Below, one piece after another: positions 53,118-62,530 of a stretch of DNA of 64,000 nucleotides (positions are counted from its first letter, which is position 1; every line of letters starts with the position of its first letter). The stretch spans positions 124,001 through 188,000 of the forward strand of contig JAURVT010000049.1 in NCBI GenBank assembly GCA_030655315.1, in the 5' to 3' direction. The notes beneath the pieces were generated by a model that saw only the letters and a program-made list of their open reading frames with translations, was not told where the DNA came from and ran no database searches. Made by a program: the position numbers and the translations under genes. The DNA is from Nocardioidaceae bacterium. Its GTDB lineage: Bacteria > Actinomycetota > Actinomycetes > Propionibacteriales > Nocardioidaceae.

Positions 53118-54257
53118 TCAGAGCCGGCCGGCGGGCGTGAGGCCCAGCTGCATGCCGGCCAGGCCGCGCGAGCGGCCGACGAGGCGCTCGGCCACGCCGC
53201 GCAGCTCCTTGGCGGCGGGGGAGTCCGGTGCGGACTCCACGATGGCGACGCCCTCGTCACCGCCGACGCGGACGGCCTCGTCGAGCGGGACGTGCGCGAG
53301 CACGGGCACGTCGTACCCGAACCGCTCGCTGAGCGTGGAGGCCACCTTCTCGGCGCCGCCGGACCCGAAGATCTCCATCCGGTCGCCGCCGGGCAGCTCG
53401 AGGTAGGACATGTTCTCGACGACGCCGACGACGCGCTGGTGCATCATCGAGGCCATCGTGCCGGCCCGCTCGGCCACCGAGGCGGCGGCCTGCTGGGGGG
53501 TGGTGACGACGACGACCTCGGCGTTGGGGAGGTGCTGGCCCAGGCTGATGGCGACGTCGCCGGTGCCGGGCGGGAGGTCGAGCAGGAGCGCGTCGAGGTC
53601 GCCCCAGTAGACGTCGGACAGCATCTGCACGAGGGCGCGGTCGAGCATCGGTCCGCGCCAGGCGACGACCTGGTCCTTGCGGGGCTTGAGCATGCCGATG
53701 CTCATCACCTTCAGGCCGCGGACCGGCACGGGCATGATCATGTCCTCGACCTGCGTCGGGCGGGCGTCGCCGATGCCGAGCATGTCGGGGATGGAGTGGC
53801 CGTAGATGTCGGCGTCGACGATCCCGACCTTGAGGCCCTGGGCCGCCATCGCGAGCGCGAGGTTGACCGTGACCGACGACTTGCCGACGCCGCCCTTGCC
53901 CGAGGCGATCGCGTAGACCTTGGTGAGGGAGCCGGGCTGGGCGAAGGGGATCTCGCGCTCGGCCTGGCCGCCCTGGAGCACCTCGCGCAGGCCCTTGCGC
54001 TGCTCGTCGGTCATCACGCCGAGCTCGACGAGCACCTCGACCGACGGGTCGAGCTTCTTGACCGCCGCGGTGGTGTCGCGGGTCAGGGTCTCCTTGAGCG
54101 GGCAGCCCGAGACGGTGAGGAGCAGGCGCACGCGGACGTTGCTGCCGTCGACCTCGACCTCGTCGACCATCCCGAGCTCGGTCACGGGCCGCTTGATCTC
54201 GGGGTCCTGGACGGAGTTCAGGGCCTCGCGGACGGCGGCTTCGGTCAGAGCGGTCAT
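53118..54257 (-). CDS. mrp: Mrp/NBP35-type Fe-S cluster carrier ATPase
   Basis: 379 residues. An N-terminal MIP18/DUF59 domain (about 1-80, VREALNSVQDPEIKRPVTELGMVDEVEV) is followed by the P-loop ATPase: YAIASGKGGVGKSSVTVNLALAM (deviant Walker A near residue 118), GIVDADIYGHSIPDML and DLPPGTGDVAISLGQ. The C-terminal Cys pair of Nbp35 is not visible, as in many bacterial Mrp proteins. It probably transfers Fe-S clusters. ATG 54257 has TAGCAT 7 nt upstream. Downstream gene order continues to tatB. Confidence 0.94.
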   Translation of the reverse strand: MTALTEAAVREALNSVQDPEIKRPVTELGMVDEVEVDGSNVRVRLLLTVSGCPLKETLTRDTTAAVKKLDPSVEVLVELGVMTDEQRKGLREVLQGGQAEREIPFAQPGSLTKVYAIASGKGGVGKSSVTVNLALAMAAQGLKVGIVDADIYGHSIPDMLGIGDARPTQVEDMIMPVPVRGLKVMSIGMLKPRKDQVVAWRGPMLDRALVQMLSDVYWGDLDALLLDLPPGTGDVAISLGQHLPNAEVVVVTTPQQAAASVAERAGTMASMMHQRVVGVVENMSYLELPGGDRMEIFGSGGAEKVASTLSERFGYDVPVLAHVPLDEAVRVGGDEGVAIVESAPDSPAAKELRGVAERLVGRSRGLAGMQLGLTPAGRL

Positions 54258-54267
54258 GTCACCGATG

Positions 54268-54819
54268 CTACGTGCGGGACCCCGACCGCGACGGTCGCGG
54301 GTCGTCGTCGGTGTCGTCGTCGCCGCGCGGCTCGGTGGACCGCGCCTCCTCCAGCTCCTGCAGCAGCCCCCGCAGCTCCGAGCGGAGGAAGTCGCGCGTG
54401 GCCACCTCGCCGAGGCCGAGCCTCAGGCTGGCGACCTCGCGGGTCAGGAACTCCATGTCGGCGTGAGCCCGGGTGTTGGCGTCGCGGTCCTGCTCCTGGG
54501 TGACGCGGTCACGCGCCTCCTGACGGTTCTGCGCCAGCAGGATGAGCGGAGCCGCGTACGAGGCCTGCAGTGACAGGATCAGGGTGAGGAAGATGAACGG
54601 GAACGGGTCGAAGTGCAGCGCCTCCGGCCCGGCGGTGTTCCAGATCAGCCAGACGATGATGAAGACCGTCATGTAGCCGATGAACAGCGCCGTGCCCATG
54701 AAGCGGGCGAAGGTCTCGGCGAACTTGCCGAACACCTCGGGGTCGACCTCGGGCCGCCTCAGTCCTCGGCGGGTGTCGCGTGGCTGGTCGAACCGCTCGC
54801 GTCGCTCCTCACGCGCCAC
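54268..54819 (-). CDS. DUF1003 family membrane protein
   Basis: 183 residues. Two membrane segments (GTALFIGYMTVFIIVWLIWNTAG and FPFIFLTLILSLQASYAAPLILLAQN) flanked by RFD-type and NRQEARDR motifs are the DUF1003 signature. The C-terminal region is a charged coiled-coil (about 120-170) with an acidic, Arg-rich tail. Function unknown; mycobacterial relatives are adjacent to mrp and the MgtE-N gene. The start (GTG 54819) overlaps the upstream MgtE-N gene by 11 bases, so the two are coupled. Confidence 0.85.
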   Translation of the reverse strand: MAREERRERFDQPRDTRRGLRRPEVDPEVFGKFAETFARFMGTALFIGYMTVFIIVWLIWNTAGPEALHFDPFPFIFLTLILSLQASYAAPLILLAQNRQEARDRVTQEQDRDANTRAHADMEFLTREVASLRLGLGEVATRDFLRSELRGLLQELEEARSTEPRGDDDTDDDPRPSRSGSRT

Positions 54820-56068
54820 GGGTCACCCCCGCGGCGGCGCGCTCGCGCCAGTCCTGGGGCAGCAGGTGGTCGAGGACGTCGTCGACGGTGAGGGCGCCCA
54901 CGAGGTGGCCGCTGTCGTCGACCACGGGGCACGCGACCATGTTGTACGCGGCGAACACGGTGGCGACCTCCTCGAGGTGGCTGTCGGGGCGCGGCCACTC
55001 GATGTCGTTGTCGACCACCGCGGCGACCAGGGTCGACGGCGGCTCGCGCAACAGCTTCTGGGTGTGGACGATGCCGAGGAACTTGCCCGTGGGCGTCTCG
55101 AGCGGGGGACGGCACACGTAGACCTGCGCCGCCAGCGACGGGCTGAGCTCGGGGGCGCGGACGCGGGCGAGCGCCTCGGCGATCGTGGCGTCGGGCGGCA
55201 GGACCACGGGCTCGGTGGTCATCATGCCGCCGGCGGTGTGCTCCTCGTAGACGAGCAGACGACGCACGTCCTCGGCGTCCTCGGGCTCCATCAGGGCCAG
55301 CAGGGCCTCGGCGGTGTCGGGGGGCAGCTCGCCGACGAGGTCGGCGGCGTCGTCGGGCGACATCTCCTCGAGCACGCGGGCCGCGCGCGCGGTGGCGAGG
55401 GCGGTGAGGATCTCGACCTGCGCGGTCTCGGGCGACTCCTCGAGCACGTCGGCCAGGCGCTCGTCGTCGAGCTCGGCGACGATCTCGCTTCGACGCTTGG
55501 GGGTGAGGTCGCGCAGCGCGTTGGCGAGGTCGGCCGGGCGCATCGTGTCCATCGTGGCCAGGAGGTGCGTGGCGCGCTGGGCCAGCTCGGGGCCCACGAG
55601 GCCCGACACCTCGGACCACTCGCCGATGTGCGACTGGCCGCGGCGACCGAAGCGCTTGCTGGGCTCGCGGATCGCGACGTGCGACAGGTACCAGTCGCGG
55701 TTGCGTCCCTGCTCCATGCCGACGTCGTAGACCGAGCCGCTCATGTCGCCGTCGACGAGCCGCACCGTGCGGTCCAGCAGCTCGCCCAGGACGAGGGTCT
55801 CGGTTGCGCGCTGCTCGAAGCGTCGTACATTCAGCACACCCGTGGTGATGATCTGGCCGGAGTCCAGCGACGTCACGCGCGTCATCGGCAGGAAGACGCG
55901 GCGGCGACCGAGCACCTCGACCACCAGGCCGAGCACGCGCGGGCGCGCGCCGCCGGCCCTGAGGGTGACGACGACGTCGCGGCACTTGCCGACCTGGTCA
56001 CCGGACGGGTCGTACACGACGTGACCGCTCAGCCTCGCGATGTAGATGCGGCTGGAAGGACTCGTCAC
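54809..56068 (-). CDS. MgtE-N/CBS domain protein
   Basis: 419 residues, without membrane segments. The N terminus (about 1-60) is a PRC-barrel-like region (HVVYDPSGDQVGKCRDVVV), then a MgtE N-terminal superhelical domain (about 160-265, LANALRDLTPKRRSEIVAELDDERLADVLEESPE, APLLEEMSPDDAADLV-type repeats) and two CBS motifs (TTEPVVLPPDATIAEALARVR, VDDSGHLVGALTVDDVLDHLLP). It resembles the cytosolic half of the magnesium channel MgtE without the channel, so it may sense Mg2+ or nucleotides. GTG 56068 has TAGTGT 7 nt upstream. Confidence 0.88.
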   Translation of the reverse strand: MTSPSSRIYIARLSGHVVYDPSGDQVGKCRDVVVTLRAGGARPRVLGLVVEVLGRRRVFLPMTRVTSLDSGQIITTGVLNVRRFEQRATETLVLGELLDRTVRLVDGDMSGSVYDVGMEQGRNRDWYLSHVAIREPSKRFGRRGQSHIGEWSEVSGLVGPELAQRATHLLATMDTMRPADLANALRDLTPKRRSEIVAELDDERLADVLEESPETAQVEILTALATARAARVLEEMSPDDAADLVGELPPDTAEALLALMEPEDAEDVRRLLVYEEHTAGGMMTTEPVVLPPDATIAEALARVRAPELSPSLAAQVYVCRPPLETPTGKFLGIVHTQKLLREPPSTLVAAVVDNDIEWPRPDSHLEEVATVFAAYNMVACPVVDDSGHLVGALTVDDVLDHLLPQDWRERAAAGVTRGA

Positions 56069-56118
56069 AGCCGAGACACTACCGTCCAGCAGAGCCTGGA
56101 CGCCTGGAGGAGTACCCG

Positions 56119-57645
56119 ATGAGCTTGGCCCTGCTGGACCGTGAACGCACGGTCGCCGGACCGGGGTTCAACCGCTGGTTGATCCCACCCGCTGCCCTCG
56201 CCGTGCACCTGTGCATCGGCCAGGTCTACGCGACCAGCGTCTACAAGGCGTCGCTGGTCGAGCAGTTCGACTCGAGCCTGACCGCCGTCGGCATCGTGTT
56301 CTCGATCGCGATCGTCATGCTCGGCTTGTCGGCCGCCGTGTTCGGCACCTGGGTCGACACCGGTGGCCCGCGTCGCGCGATGGTCGCGGCCGCCCTGTTC
56401 TGGTCGGTCGGCTTCCTGGTCGGCGCCGTCGGCATCGCGACCTCGCAGCTGTGGCTGCTCTACCTCGGCTACGGCGTGATCGGCGGCATCGGTCTCGGCA
56501 TCGGCTACATCTCGCCGGTGTCGACCCTGATCAAGTGGTTCCCCGACCGCCCGGGCCTGGCCACGGGCATGGCGATCATGGGCTTCGGCGGTGGTGCGCT
56601 GATCGCGAGCCCGGTCTCGTCGCGCCTGCTGTCGGCCTACGACTCGACCTTCGACTCCTCCGACCCGACCTCGATCGCCGACGGGTCCGCGGTCTCGAGC
56701 CTGTTCGTCACGCTCGGCCTGGTCTACCTGGTGGTCATGCTGTTCGGCGCCTGGCTGATCCGCGTCCCGGCGGTCGGGTGGAAGCCCGAGGGCTTCGACC
56801 CCTCGACCATCAAGAGCAAGCCGATGGTCACCGACAAGAACGTCTCGGCGAACAACGCCATCCGGACGCCCCAGTTCTGGCTGCTGTGGGTGGTGCTGTT
56901 CTGCAACGTCACCGCCGGCATCGGCATCCTGGAGCAGGCCGCCGGCATGATCCAGGACTTCTTCCGCACCGGCACCACCAGCACGGTCGCGGCGGCCACG
57001 GCCGGCGGGTTCGTCGGTCTGCTCTCGATCTGCAACATGCTGGGCCGGTTCGTCTGGTCGTCCACCTCGGACGTGGTGGGGCGCAAGAACATCTACGTGC
57101 TCTACCTCGGCCTCGGCATGGTGCTCTACGCCTGCCTGGCCCTGTTCGGTGACTCCTCGACGGCGCTGTTCGTGCTGCTCGCGGGCATCATCCTGACCTT
57201 CTACGGCGGCGGCTTCGCCACCATCCCGGCCTACCTGCGCGACCTGTTCGGCACCTACCAGGTCGGCGCCATCCACGGCCGCCTGCTCACCGCCTGGTCG
57301 GCCGCCGGCATCGCCGGACCGCTGATCATCAACGGCTTCCTGGACGCCCGGGGCACCCCGGGCGAGCTCGTCGCCGACGACTACCGCCCGGCCCTGCTCA
57401 CCATGGTCGGCGTGCTGGCGGTGGGCTTCGTGGCCAACCTGCTGGTGCGTCCGGTCGCCAGCCGCTTCCACGAGGCCGACGGCGTGCGCGACGCGTCCGA
57501 CGGTGGTGCGGTCAAGGCCCAGGGCGAGGTCACGGGGGCGCAGAAGGCCCAGGGCTTCCTGCTGCCCCTCGCCTGGGTCGTGGTGGGCATCCCGCTCGCC
57601 TACGGCATCTACCAGACGCTCACCCGGGTGGCCTCGCTGTTCTGA
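56119..57645 (+). CDS. OFA family MFS transporter (oxalate/formate-antiporter type)
   Basis: 508 residues with twelve membrane segments of the major facilitator superfamily. The N terminus FNRWLIPPAALAVHLCIGQVYATSVYKASL and the GGIGLGIGYISPVSTLIKWFPDRPGLATGMAIMGFGGGALI signature are characteristic of the oxalate:formate antiporter (OFA) group. Substrate is uncertain: related carriers move monocarboxylates. GGAGGAG precedes ATG 56119. A strong stem-loop follows. It is near an FdhF-type enzyme gene, so a formate or oxalate link is possible but unproven. Confidence 0.9.
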   Translation: MSLALLDRERTVAGPGFNRWLIPPAALAVHLCIGQVYATSVYKASLVEQFDSSLTAVGIVFSIAIVMLGLSAAVFGTWVDTGGPRRAMVAAALFWSVGFLVGAVGIATSQLWLLYLGYGVIGGIGLGIGYISPVSTLIKWFPDRPGLATGMAIMGFGGGALIASPVSSRLLSAYDSTFDSSDPTSIADGSAVSSLFVTLGLVYLVVMLFGAWLIRVPAVGWKPEGFDPSTIKSKPMVTDKNVSANNAIRTPQFWLLWVVLFCNVTAGIGILEQAAGMIQDFFRTGTTSTVAAATAGGFVGLLSICNMLGRFVWSSTSDVVGRKNIYVLYLGLGMVLYACLALFGDSSTALFVLLAGIILTFYGGGFATIPAYLRDLFGTYQVGAIHGRLLTAWSAAGIAGPLIINGFLDARGTPGELVADDYRPALLTMVGVLAVGFVANLLVRPVASRFHEADGVRDASDGGAVKAQGEVTGAQKAQGFLLPLAWVVVGIPLAYGIYQTLTRVASLF

Positions 57646-57661
57646 GCCGGACCCGGCAGCA

Positions 57662-57710
57662 CCGACGACGACGCCCCGCACGCGAGCAGCGTGCGGGGCG
57701 TCGTCGTCGG
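57662..57710. terminator. Strong stem-loop terminator, 22-bp arms
   Basis: Arms 57662-57683 and 57689-57710 are perfect 22-base reverse complements around a 5-base loop (GAGCA). It lies between the convergent OFA transporter and secreted protein genes and is the most stable stem I found in the window. It can serve as a bidirectional terminator. Confidence 0.85.
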
Positions 57711-57723
57711 GCGGGCGCGAGGC

Positions 57724-58473
57724 TCAGATGCGCAGGCCGCTGGTCTTCGCGCCGGCGACCGTGGCCGTCGTCTTGAGCACGATGCGGTACTTCTTCGCGG
57801 TCGAGGACCGGAAGGAGTAGTAGCCCGTGCCCTTGGCGTTGAGCTTGATCGTCTTCTTGGTCGTCCACGAGCCGCCGGAGAGCACCTGGAGGCGCACCCG
57901 CTTGGCGCTGACGTACCGGCCCTTGGCGGTGGACCAGATGCGCACGTTGGCCTTGGCGCGCTTGCTCGACCCGGTGCTGGAGATCTTCAGCTTGCCCCGG
58001 GAGTCCGAGCGCACGTGGAAGGTCGCGCGGGCGTCGTCGCCGGCCAGTCGCTGCCCGGCGGCGTCGTAGAAGGTCGTGGGACCGACGACGAAGGCGCCGC
58101 GGCCGTAGGCGGGCCGGTAGGTGAACGACCCGCGCGACGTGCTGCCGTAGGTCGAGACCGTGAGCACCTTGCCGCCCCGGCTGATGTTGGAGCGAGCGCT
58201 CGCGGTGCCCGCCGGGACGGACCGGAAGTTGAAGGCCGTGGTGACCTTCTGGGCCGCCTTGCTCGACACGACGACGTCGTTGGAGGCGATCTTGGTGATG
58301 TAGGGCGCCTTGCGGGCGGCCGACGCGGGTGCGGCGGTCGACGTCAGCGTCGCCGAGACCGACGTGGTGTCGTCGGCCCCGGCGAGGCCGGAGGTGCCGA
58401 TCATGAGCGCCACGGCGGTGGCGCCCACGACAGCGACGCGCGCACCGGCGCGCGTGATGGAGCTGGTCTTCAT
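57724..58473 (-). CDS. Secreted protein of unknown function
   Basis: 249 residues, Sec signal peptide (about 1-33, VAVVGATAVALMIGTSGLAGA) and no membrane anchor. The mature protein is Ser/Thr/Lys-rich and beta-strand-like. It has two parts: about 55-170 (VTTAFNFRSVPAGTASARSNI, TYRPAYGRGAFVVGPTTFYD) and a C-terminal bacterial Ig-like block (KRVRLQVLSGGSWTTKKTIKLNAKGTGYYSFRSSTAKKYRIVL). No catalytic motif recognised. Likely a surface or exported binding protein. GGGGGA precedes ATG 58473. Confidence 0.75.
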   Translation of the reverse strand: MKTSSITRAGARVAVVGATAVALMIGTSGLAGADDTTSVSATLTSTAAPASAARKAPYITKIASNDVVVSSKAAQKVTTAFNFRSVPAGTASARSNISRGGKVLTVSTYGSTSRGSFTYRPAYGRGAFVVGPTTFYDAAGQRLAGDDARATFHVRSDSRGKLKISSTGSSKRAKANVRIWSTAKGRYVSAKRVRLQVLSGGSWTTKKTIKLNAKGTGYYSFRSSTAKKYRIVLKTTATVAGAKTSGLRI

Positions 58474-58525
58474 GGTTCGGAGTCCCCCTGGAGTTCGGAT
58501 GGGAACAACCTAGGGCCCGGGAGGG

Positions 58526-60925
58526 TCAGGACATCGGGGCGGTCTCCACGCGGGACTTGTGGCCCTCGTCGGACCCGGTGGCGTCCTGGCCGCGGCCCTG
58601 CTGCGCCGCCGTGCCCGAGCGGGTGTGGTGATCCGTCGAGAGCGGCTCGAGGGAGATCACGACCGCCTTGGAGGTGGGCGTGTTGCTGTGGTCGGCGGTC
58701 GAGTCCAGCGGGATCAGCGGGTTGGTCTCGGGGTAGTAGGCCGCCGCCGAGCCGCGGGGGGTGTCGTACGAGACGATCCGGAAGTCGGCGGCGCGTCGCT
58801 CGACGTCGTCGTCGTCCCACTTGGCCACGAGGTCGACGTGGTCGCCGTCGACGTACCCGAGCGCGGTGATGTCGTCGGGGTGCATGAAGACGACGCGGCG
58901 CCCGCCCTCGATGCCGCGGTAGCGGTCGCTCAGGCCGTAGATCGTGGTGTTGTACTGGTCGTGGCTGCGCAGCGTCTGCAGCACCACGTGGCCCTCGGGC
59001 ACGTGCAGCAGCTCGACCGGCGACACGACGATCTCGCCCTTGCCGGACCCGGTCTTGAAGGTCCGCGAGTCGCGCGGCGGGTGCGGCATGACGAAGCCGC
59101 CGGGTCGGTCGACCTTGTCGTTGTAGTCCTCGCAGCCGGCCACCACGCGGGAGATGTGGTCGCGGATGCGACCGTAGTCGGCACGCATGCCGGCCCAGTC
59201 GATGCCGTGGCGGTCGCCCAGCGTCGCCTCGGCGAGGCCGGTGACGATCGCGACCTCCGAGCGGAGCAGCGGGCCCGCGGGCTCGAGCGGGCCGCGGGAT
59301 GCGTGCACCGCCGACATCGAGTCCTCGACGCTGATGAACTGCTCGACCCCGCCCTGCAGGTCCTTCTCGGTGCGGCCGAGGGTGGGCAGGATCAGGGCGG
59401 TGTCGCCGCAGACCAGGTGCGAGCGGTTGAGCTTGGTCGAGATCTGCACGGTCAGCGCGGTGCTGCGCAGGGCCTCGACGGTCACCTCGGTGTCGGGGGA
59501 CGCGTGCACGAAGTTGCCGCCGAGGCAGACGAACACGTCGGCCTTGCCGTCGCGCATCGCCCGGATCGAGTCGACGACGTCGAGGCCGTGCTCACGGGGC
59601 GGGTCGAAGCCGAACTCGGTCTGCAGCGCGTCGAGGAACCACTCCGGCGGACGCTCCCAGATGCCCATCGTGCGGTCGCCCTGGACGTTGGAGTGCCCGC
59701 GCACGGGGCACAGCCCCGCGCCGCGCTTGCCGATGTTGCCCTGGACGAGCGCGACGTTGGTGATCTCCTTGATCGTCGCCACGGCGTTGCGGTGCTGGGT
59801 GATGCCCATGGCCCAGCAGAAGATGGTGGCCTTCGACCCGCGCAGCATCTCGGCCGCCTCGGTGATCAGGGCGCGCGAGAGGCCGGTGGCCTTCTCGACC
59901 ATGTCCCAGTCGAGGTCGGCGACGTGCTCGCGCCAGGCCTCGAAGCCGACGGTGTGCTCGTCGACGAACGCGTGGTCGATCGCGTCCCACTGCGCGAGCA
60001 GGTGACCGAACGCCTGGAACAGGGCAAGGTCGCCGTTGAGCTTGATCGGCAGGAACAGGTCGGTGAGGTCGGTGCCCTTGCCGACCATGCCGCGCACCTT
60101 CTGCGGGTTCTTGAAGTTGACCAGCCCGGCCTCGCGCAGGGGGTTGATCGACAGGATCTTGGCGCCGCGACGCTTGGCGGTCTCGAGCGCGGACAGCATG
60201 CGGGGGTGGTTGGTGCCGGGGTTCTGCCCGGCGATGACGATCAGCTCGGCGTCGTAAATGTCGCGCAGGCTGACCGAGCCCTTGCCGATGCCGATGGACT
60301 CGGCGAGCGCGACGCTCGTCGACTCGTGGCACATGTTCGAGCAGTCGGGCATGTTGTTGGTGCCGTAGGAGCGGACGAAGAGCTGGTAGGCGAACGCGGC
60401 CTCGTTTGAGGCGCGGCCCGAGGTGTAGAAGACCGCACGGTCGGGGGAGTCCAGGCCGCGGAGCTTGTCGGCGACGAGCGCGAACGCGTCGTCCCACGAG
60501 ACGGGCTCGTAGTGCGTGCCACCGGGGCGCTTGATCATCGGCTCGGTGATGCGGCCCTGCTGGCCCAGCCACCACTCGGACTGCTGGTCGAGCTCGGCGA
60601 TGGAGTAGCGCGCGAAGAACTCGGGCGTCGCGCGGTCGGTGGTGGCCTCCTCGGCCACGGCCTTCGCGCCGTTCTCGCAGAACTCGGCCGAGTGCCGGTT
60701 CTCGGGGTCCGGGTCGGGCCAGGCGCAGCTCATGCAGTCGAAGCCGTCGGCCTGGTTGAGCTTCAGCAGCGTCTGCGCGGTGCGCGTCGGGCCCATGTGG
60801 TCGATCGCGCGCTTCATCGAGACCGCGACGGCGGTGGGGCCCGCCGCATGGTGCTTGGGCCCGCGGACCTCGATGGCGTCCTCGTCGTAGTCGCCGGTGA
60901 GGGTGTGGCGGTCGGCGCGAGACAT
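58526..60925 (-). CDS. FdhF/YdeP family molybdopterin oxidoreductase
   Basis: 799 residues. The molybdenum bis-pterin superfamily fold is clear: FDCMSCAWPDPDP near the N terminus, SGRASNEAAFAYQLFVRSYGTNNMPDCSNMCHES, IVIAGQNPGTNHPRML, CLGGNFVHASPD and a C-terminal dinucleotide-binding domain (HVVLQTLRSHDQYNTTIYGLSDRYRG, PSDI-type PDDITALGYVDGDHV). This is the YdeP/FdhF-like group, with no canonical N-terminal 4Fe-4S Cys set and no selenocysteine. Substrate is not established (formate is only a name). GAGGAG precedes ATG 60925. It would need molybdate from a ModBC-type system. Confidence 0.9.
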   Translation of the reverse strand: MSRADRHTLTGDYDEDAIEVRGPKHHAAGPTAVAVSMKRAIDHMGPTRTAQTLLKLNQADGFDCMSCAWPDPDPENRHSAEFCENGAKAVAEEATTDRATPEFFARYSIAELDQQSEWWLGQQGRITEPMIKRPGGTHYEPVSWDDAFALVADKLRGLDSPDRAVFYTSGRASNEAAFAYQLFVRSYGTNNMPDCSNMCHESTSVALAESIGIGKGSVSLRDIYDAELIVIAGQNPGTNHPRMLSALETAKRRGAKILSINPLREAGLVNFKNPQKVRGMVGKGTDLTDLFLPIKLNGDLALFQAFGHLLAQWDAIDHAFVDEHTVGFEAWREHVADLDWDMVEKATGLSRALITEAAEMLRGSKATIFCWAMGITQHRNAVATIKEITNVALVQGNIGKRGAGLCPVRGHSNVQGDRTMGIWERPPEWFLDALQTEFGFDPPREHGLDVVDSIRAMRDGKADVFVCLGGNFVHASPDTEVTVEALRSTALTVQISTKLNRSHLVCGDTALILPTLGRTEKDLQGGVEQFISVEDSMSAVHASRGPLEPAGPLLRSEVAIVTGLAEATLGDRHGIDWAGMRADYGRIRDHISRVVAGCEDYNDKVDRPGGFVMPHPPRDSRTFKTGSGKGEIVVSPVELLHVPEGHVVLQTLRSHDQYNTTIYGLSDRYRGIEGGRRVVFMHPDDITALGYVDGDHVDLVAKWDDDDVERRAADFRIVSYDTPRGSAAAYYPETNPLIPLDSTADHSNTPTSKAVVISLEPLSTDHHTRSGTAAQQGRGQDATGSDEGHKSRVETAPMS

Positions 60926-60966
60926 GTGGTGGGGCTCCTCGACTGGGTGGAGAGTGTCCCGCCACG

Positions 60967-61482
60967 CTATCCCGACAGTGGCGGTGGTGCTTTTCGTCCC
61001 CGGCCGGGCGTCCACGGTCCGGCGGTCCGGGTGGTCGCCGGCGACCCCACGGGCGCGGCGCGCTGGGACCCGTCGCCCAGGCGACCCGGCGCCTCGAGCA
61101 CCTCGACCGGGACGAGCCGGCTGGTCGTCGCGATCGCCGCCCAGCGGGCGAGGGGGTCGGGACCGGCGACGTTGAGCCGGTCCGCGAGCAGCACGCGGGC
61201 GGCGTCGGGCCACCGCTCGTCGGCGGGCCGGACCACCTCCACCGAGGCGCGGACGCGGACGACGGTGGCCCGGGAGGCGCGCGAGCGCAGGGTCAGGACG
61301 GCGTCGCCGGCGGCCTCGATCCCCGGGAGCGGCTGCTCGCCGCCGCCGGAGACGACCCAGACGGCGCCGTCGTGCCAGACGTGCGAGACGGGGTGGGCGC
61401 GGGGCGGGGTGCCCAGCTCGACCCACACCAGGCCCGACCGCCGGGCCAGCTCGGCGACCAGTGCGGCCTCGACGGGGTCCAT
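60967..61482 (-). CDS. PNPOx-like/FMN-binding split-barrel protein
   Basis: 171 residues with a split beta-barrel (about 15-130): LVWVELGTPPRAHPVSHVWHDGAVWVVSGGGEQPLPGIEAAGDAVLTLRSRASRATVVRVRASVEVV. It resembles the pyridoxamine 5'-phosphate oxidase-like family that binds FMN or F420. The usual conserved phosphate-binding pattern is not obvious. The C terminus (about 135-171) is disordered and Pro/Thr-rich. ATG 61482 has TAGTTT 6 nt upstream. Substrate unknown. Confidence 0.8.
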   Translation of the reverse strand: MDPVEAALVAELARRSGLVWVELGTPPRAHPVSHVWHDGAVWVVSGGGEQPLPGIEAAGDAVLTLRSRASRATVVRVRASVEVVRPADERWPDAARVLLADRLNVAGPDPLARWAAIATTSRLVPVEVLEAPGRLGDGSQRAAPVGSPATTRTAGPWTPGRGRKAPPPLSG

Positions 61483-61503
61483 GCGCAGAAACTAGGCCAT
61501 CGA

Positions 61504-62508
61504 TCAGCCGGCGTGGGCGTGCACCTCGGTGGCGGCGGCCGCGGTGGCGACCTTGACGAACTCGCCCACCTCGTCGACGGCCGCGCGGGCCTCGGGCACC
61601 CACGACGCGGCCTGGAAGACGTGCACCTGGCGCTCCCAGACCTGCAGCTCGCACTCGACGCCCGCCGCCACCAGGCGCGAGGCCATCAGCTCGGCGTCGG
61701 CGAGGAGCATCTCCTGCGAGCCCACCTGGATGAGCGTCGGCGGGTGGCCGACGAGGTCGGCGTCGACCGGCGAGCGGCGCTGCGGTGACACGCCGTCGAC
61801 CGCGAACCGGGTCTCGACGCGGTCGGCGAGGTCGGTGAGGGCCTCCACCGCCCGCAGCGTGAAGACCGGGCAGCGGTGCGCGTTGGCGTGCACGCGCTTG
61901 CCGGCGGGGTCCATGTCGGCCAGCGGCGACAGCGCGACGACGCCCGCGGGCCGCGGGAGGTCGGCGTCCAACGCCTCGAGCGCCGTCATGAAGGCGAGGT
62001 AGCCGCCGGCGGAGTCGCCCGCGATGACGACGTCCTCGCCGCGGTAGCCGTGGGCGAGGAGCCAGCGGTAGCCCTCGAGCGCGTCGGCGACCGCGTGGTT
62101 GATGGTGTTGCGCGGCATCATCCGGTAGCCGACGTGCAGGACGCCCGCGCCGGCCGCGTCGGAGATGCGGGCGACCAGGCGGCGGTGCGAGTTCAGGCCG
62201 CAGCACAGGAAGGCGCCGCCGTGGAGGTACAGGATCGCGCGGTCGGGCTCGGCGTCCTCGTGCTCGACCCACTCGGCGGGGCAGTCGGGCAGCGCGATCG
62301 AGCGAACCGTGGTGCCCTGGGGGATCGGGAGCCGGCGCGCGAGGAGGTCGATCGTCTGCGACGGCCACAGGGTGCCGGGCACGTAGCTCCAGGCATGCAG
62401 CATCGGCTTGACGGCCGTGCGCAGTCCGAGGGACAGCAGCTGGGACTGCCAGCTGGCCCCGGCGCGCACGACGGGCAGGACGGCCGAGGTGACCTTGCGT
62501 GGGTTCAT
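61504..62508 (-). CDS. HSL-type alpha/beta hydrolase
   Basis: 334 residues. ILYLHGGAFLCCGLNSHRRLV is the HGG oxyanion motif of the hormone-sensitive-lipase family (about 92-112), and VVIAGDSAGGYLAFMTALEAL has the GDSAGG nucleophile (about 155-165). Asp is in the LIQVGSQEMLLAD region and His in the VHVF segment. It should hydrolyse short- to medium-chain esters. GGGAGG precedes ATG 62508. It is divergent from a WS/DGAT gene, with a tandem dyad between them, which hints at a shared lipid regulator. Confidence 0.9.
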   Translation of the reverse strand: MNPRKVTSAVLPVVRAGASWQSQLLSLGLRTAVKPMLHAWSYVPGTLWPSQTIDLLARRLPIPQGTTVRSIALPDCPAEWVEHEDAEPDRAILYLHGGAFLCCGLNSHRRLVARISDAAGAGVLHVGYRMMPRNTINHAVADALEGYRWLLAHGYRGEDVVIAGDSAGGYLAFMTALEALDADLPRPAGVVALSPLADMDPAGKRVHANAHRCPVFTLRAVEALTDLADRVETRFAVDGVSPQRRSPVDADLVGHPPTLIQVGSQEMLLADAELMASRLVAAGVECELQVWERQVHVFQAASWVPEARAAVDEVGEFVKVATAAAATEVHAHAG

Positions 62509-62530
62509 GCGAACCTCCCGAGCAGGAGTG

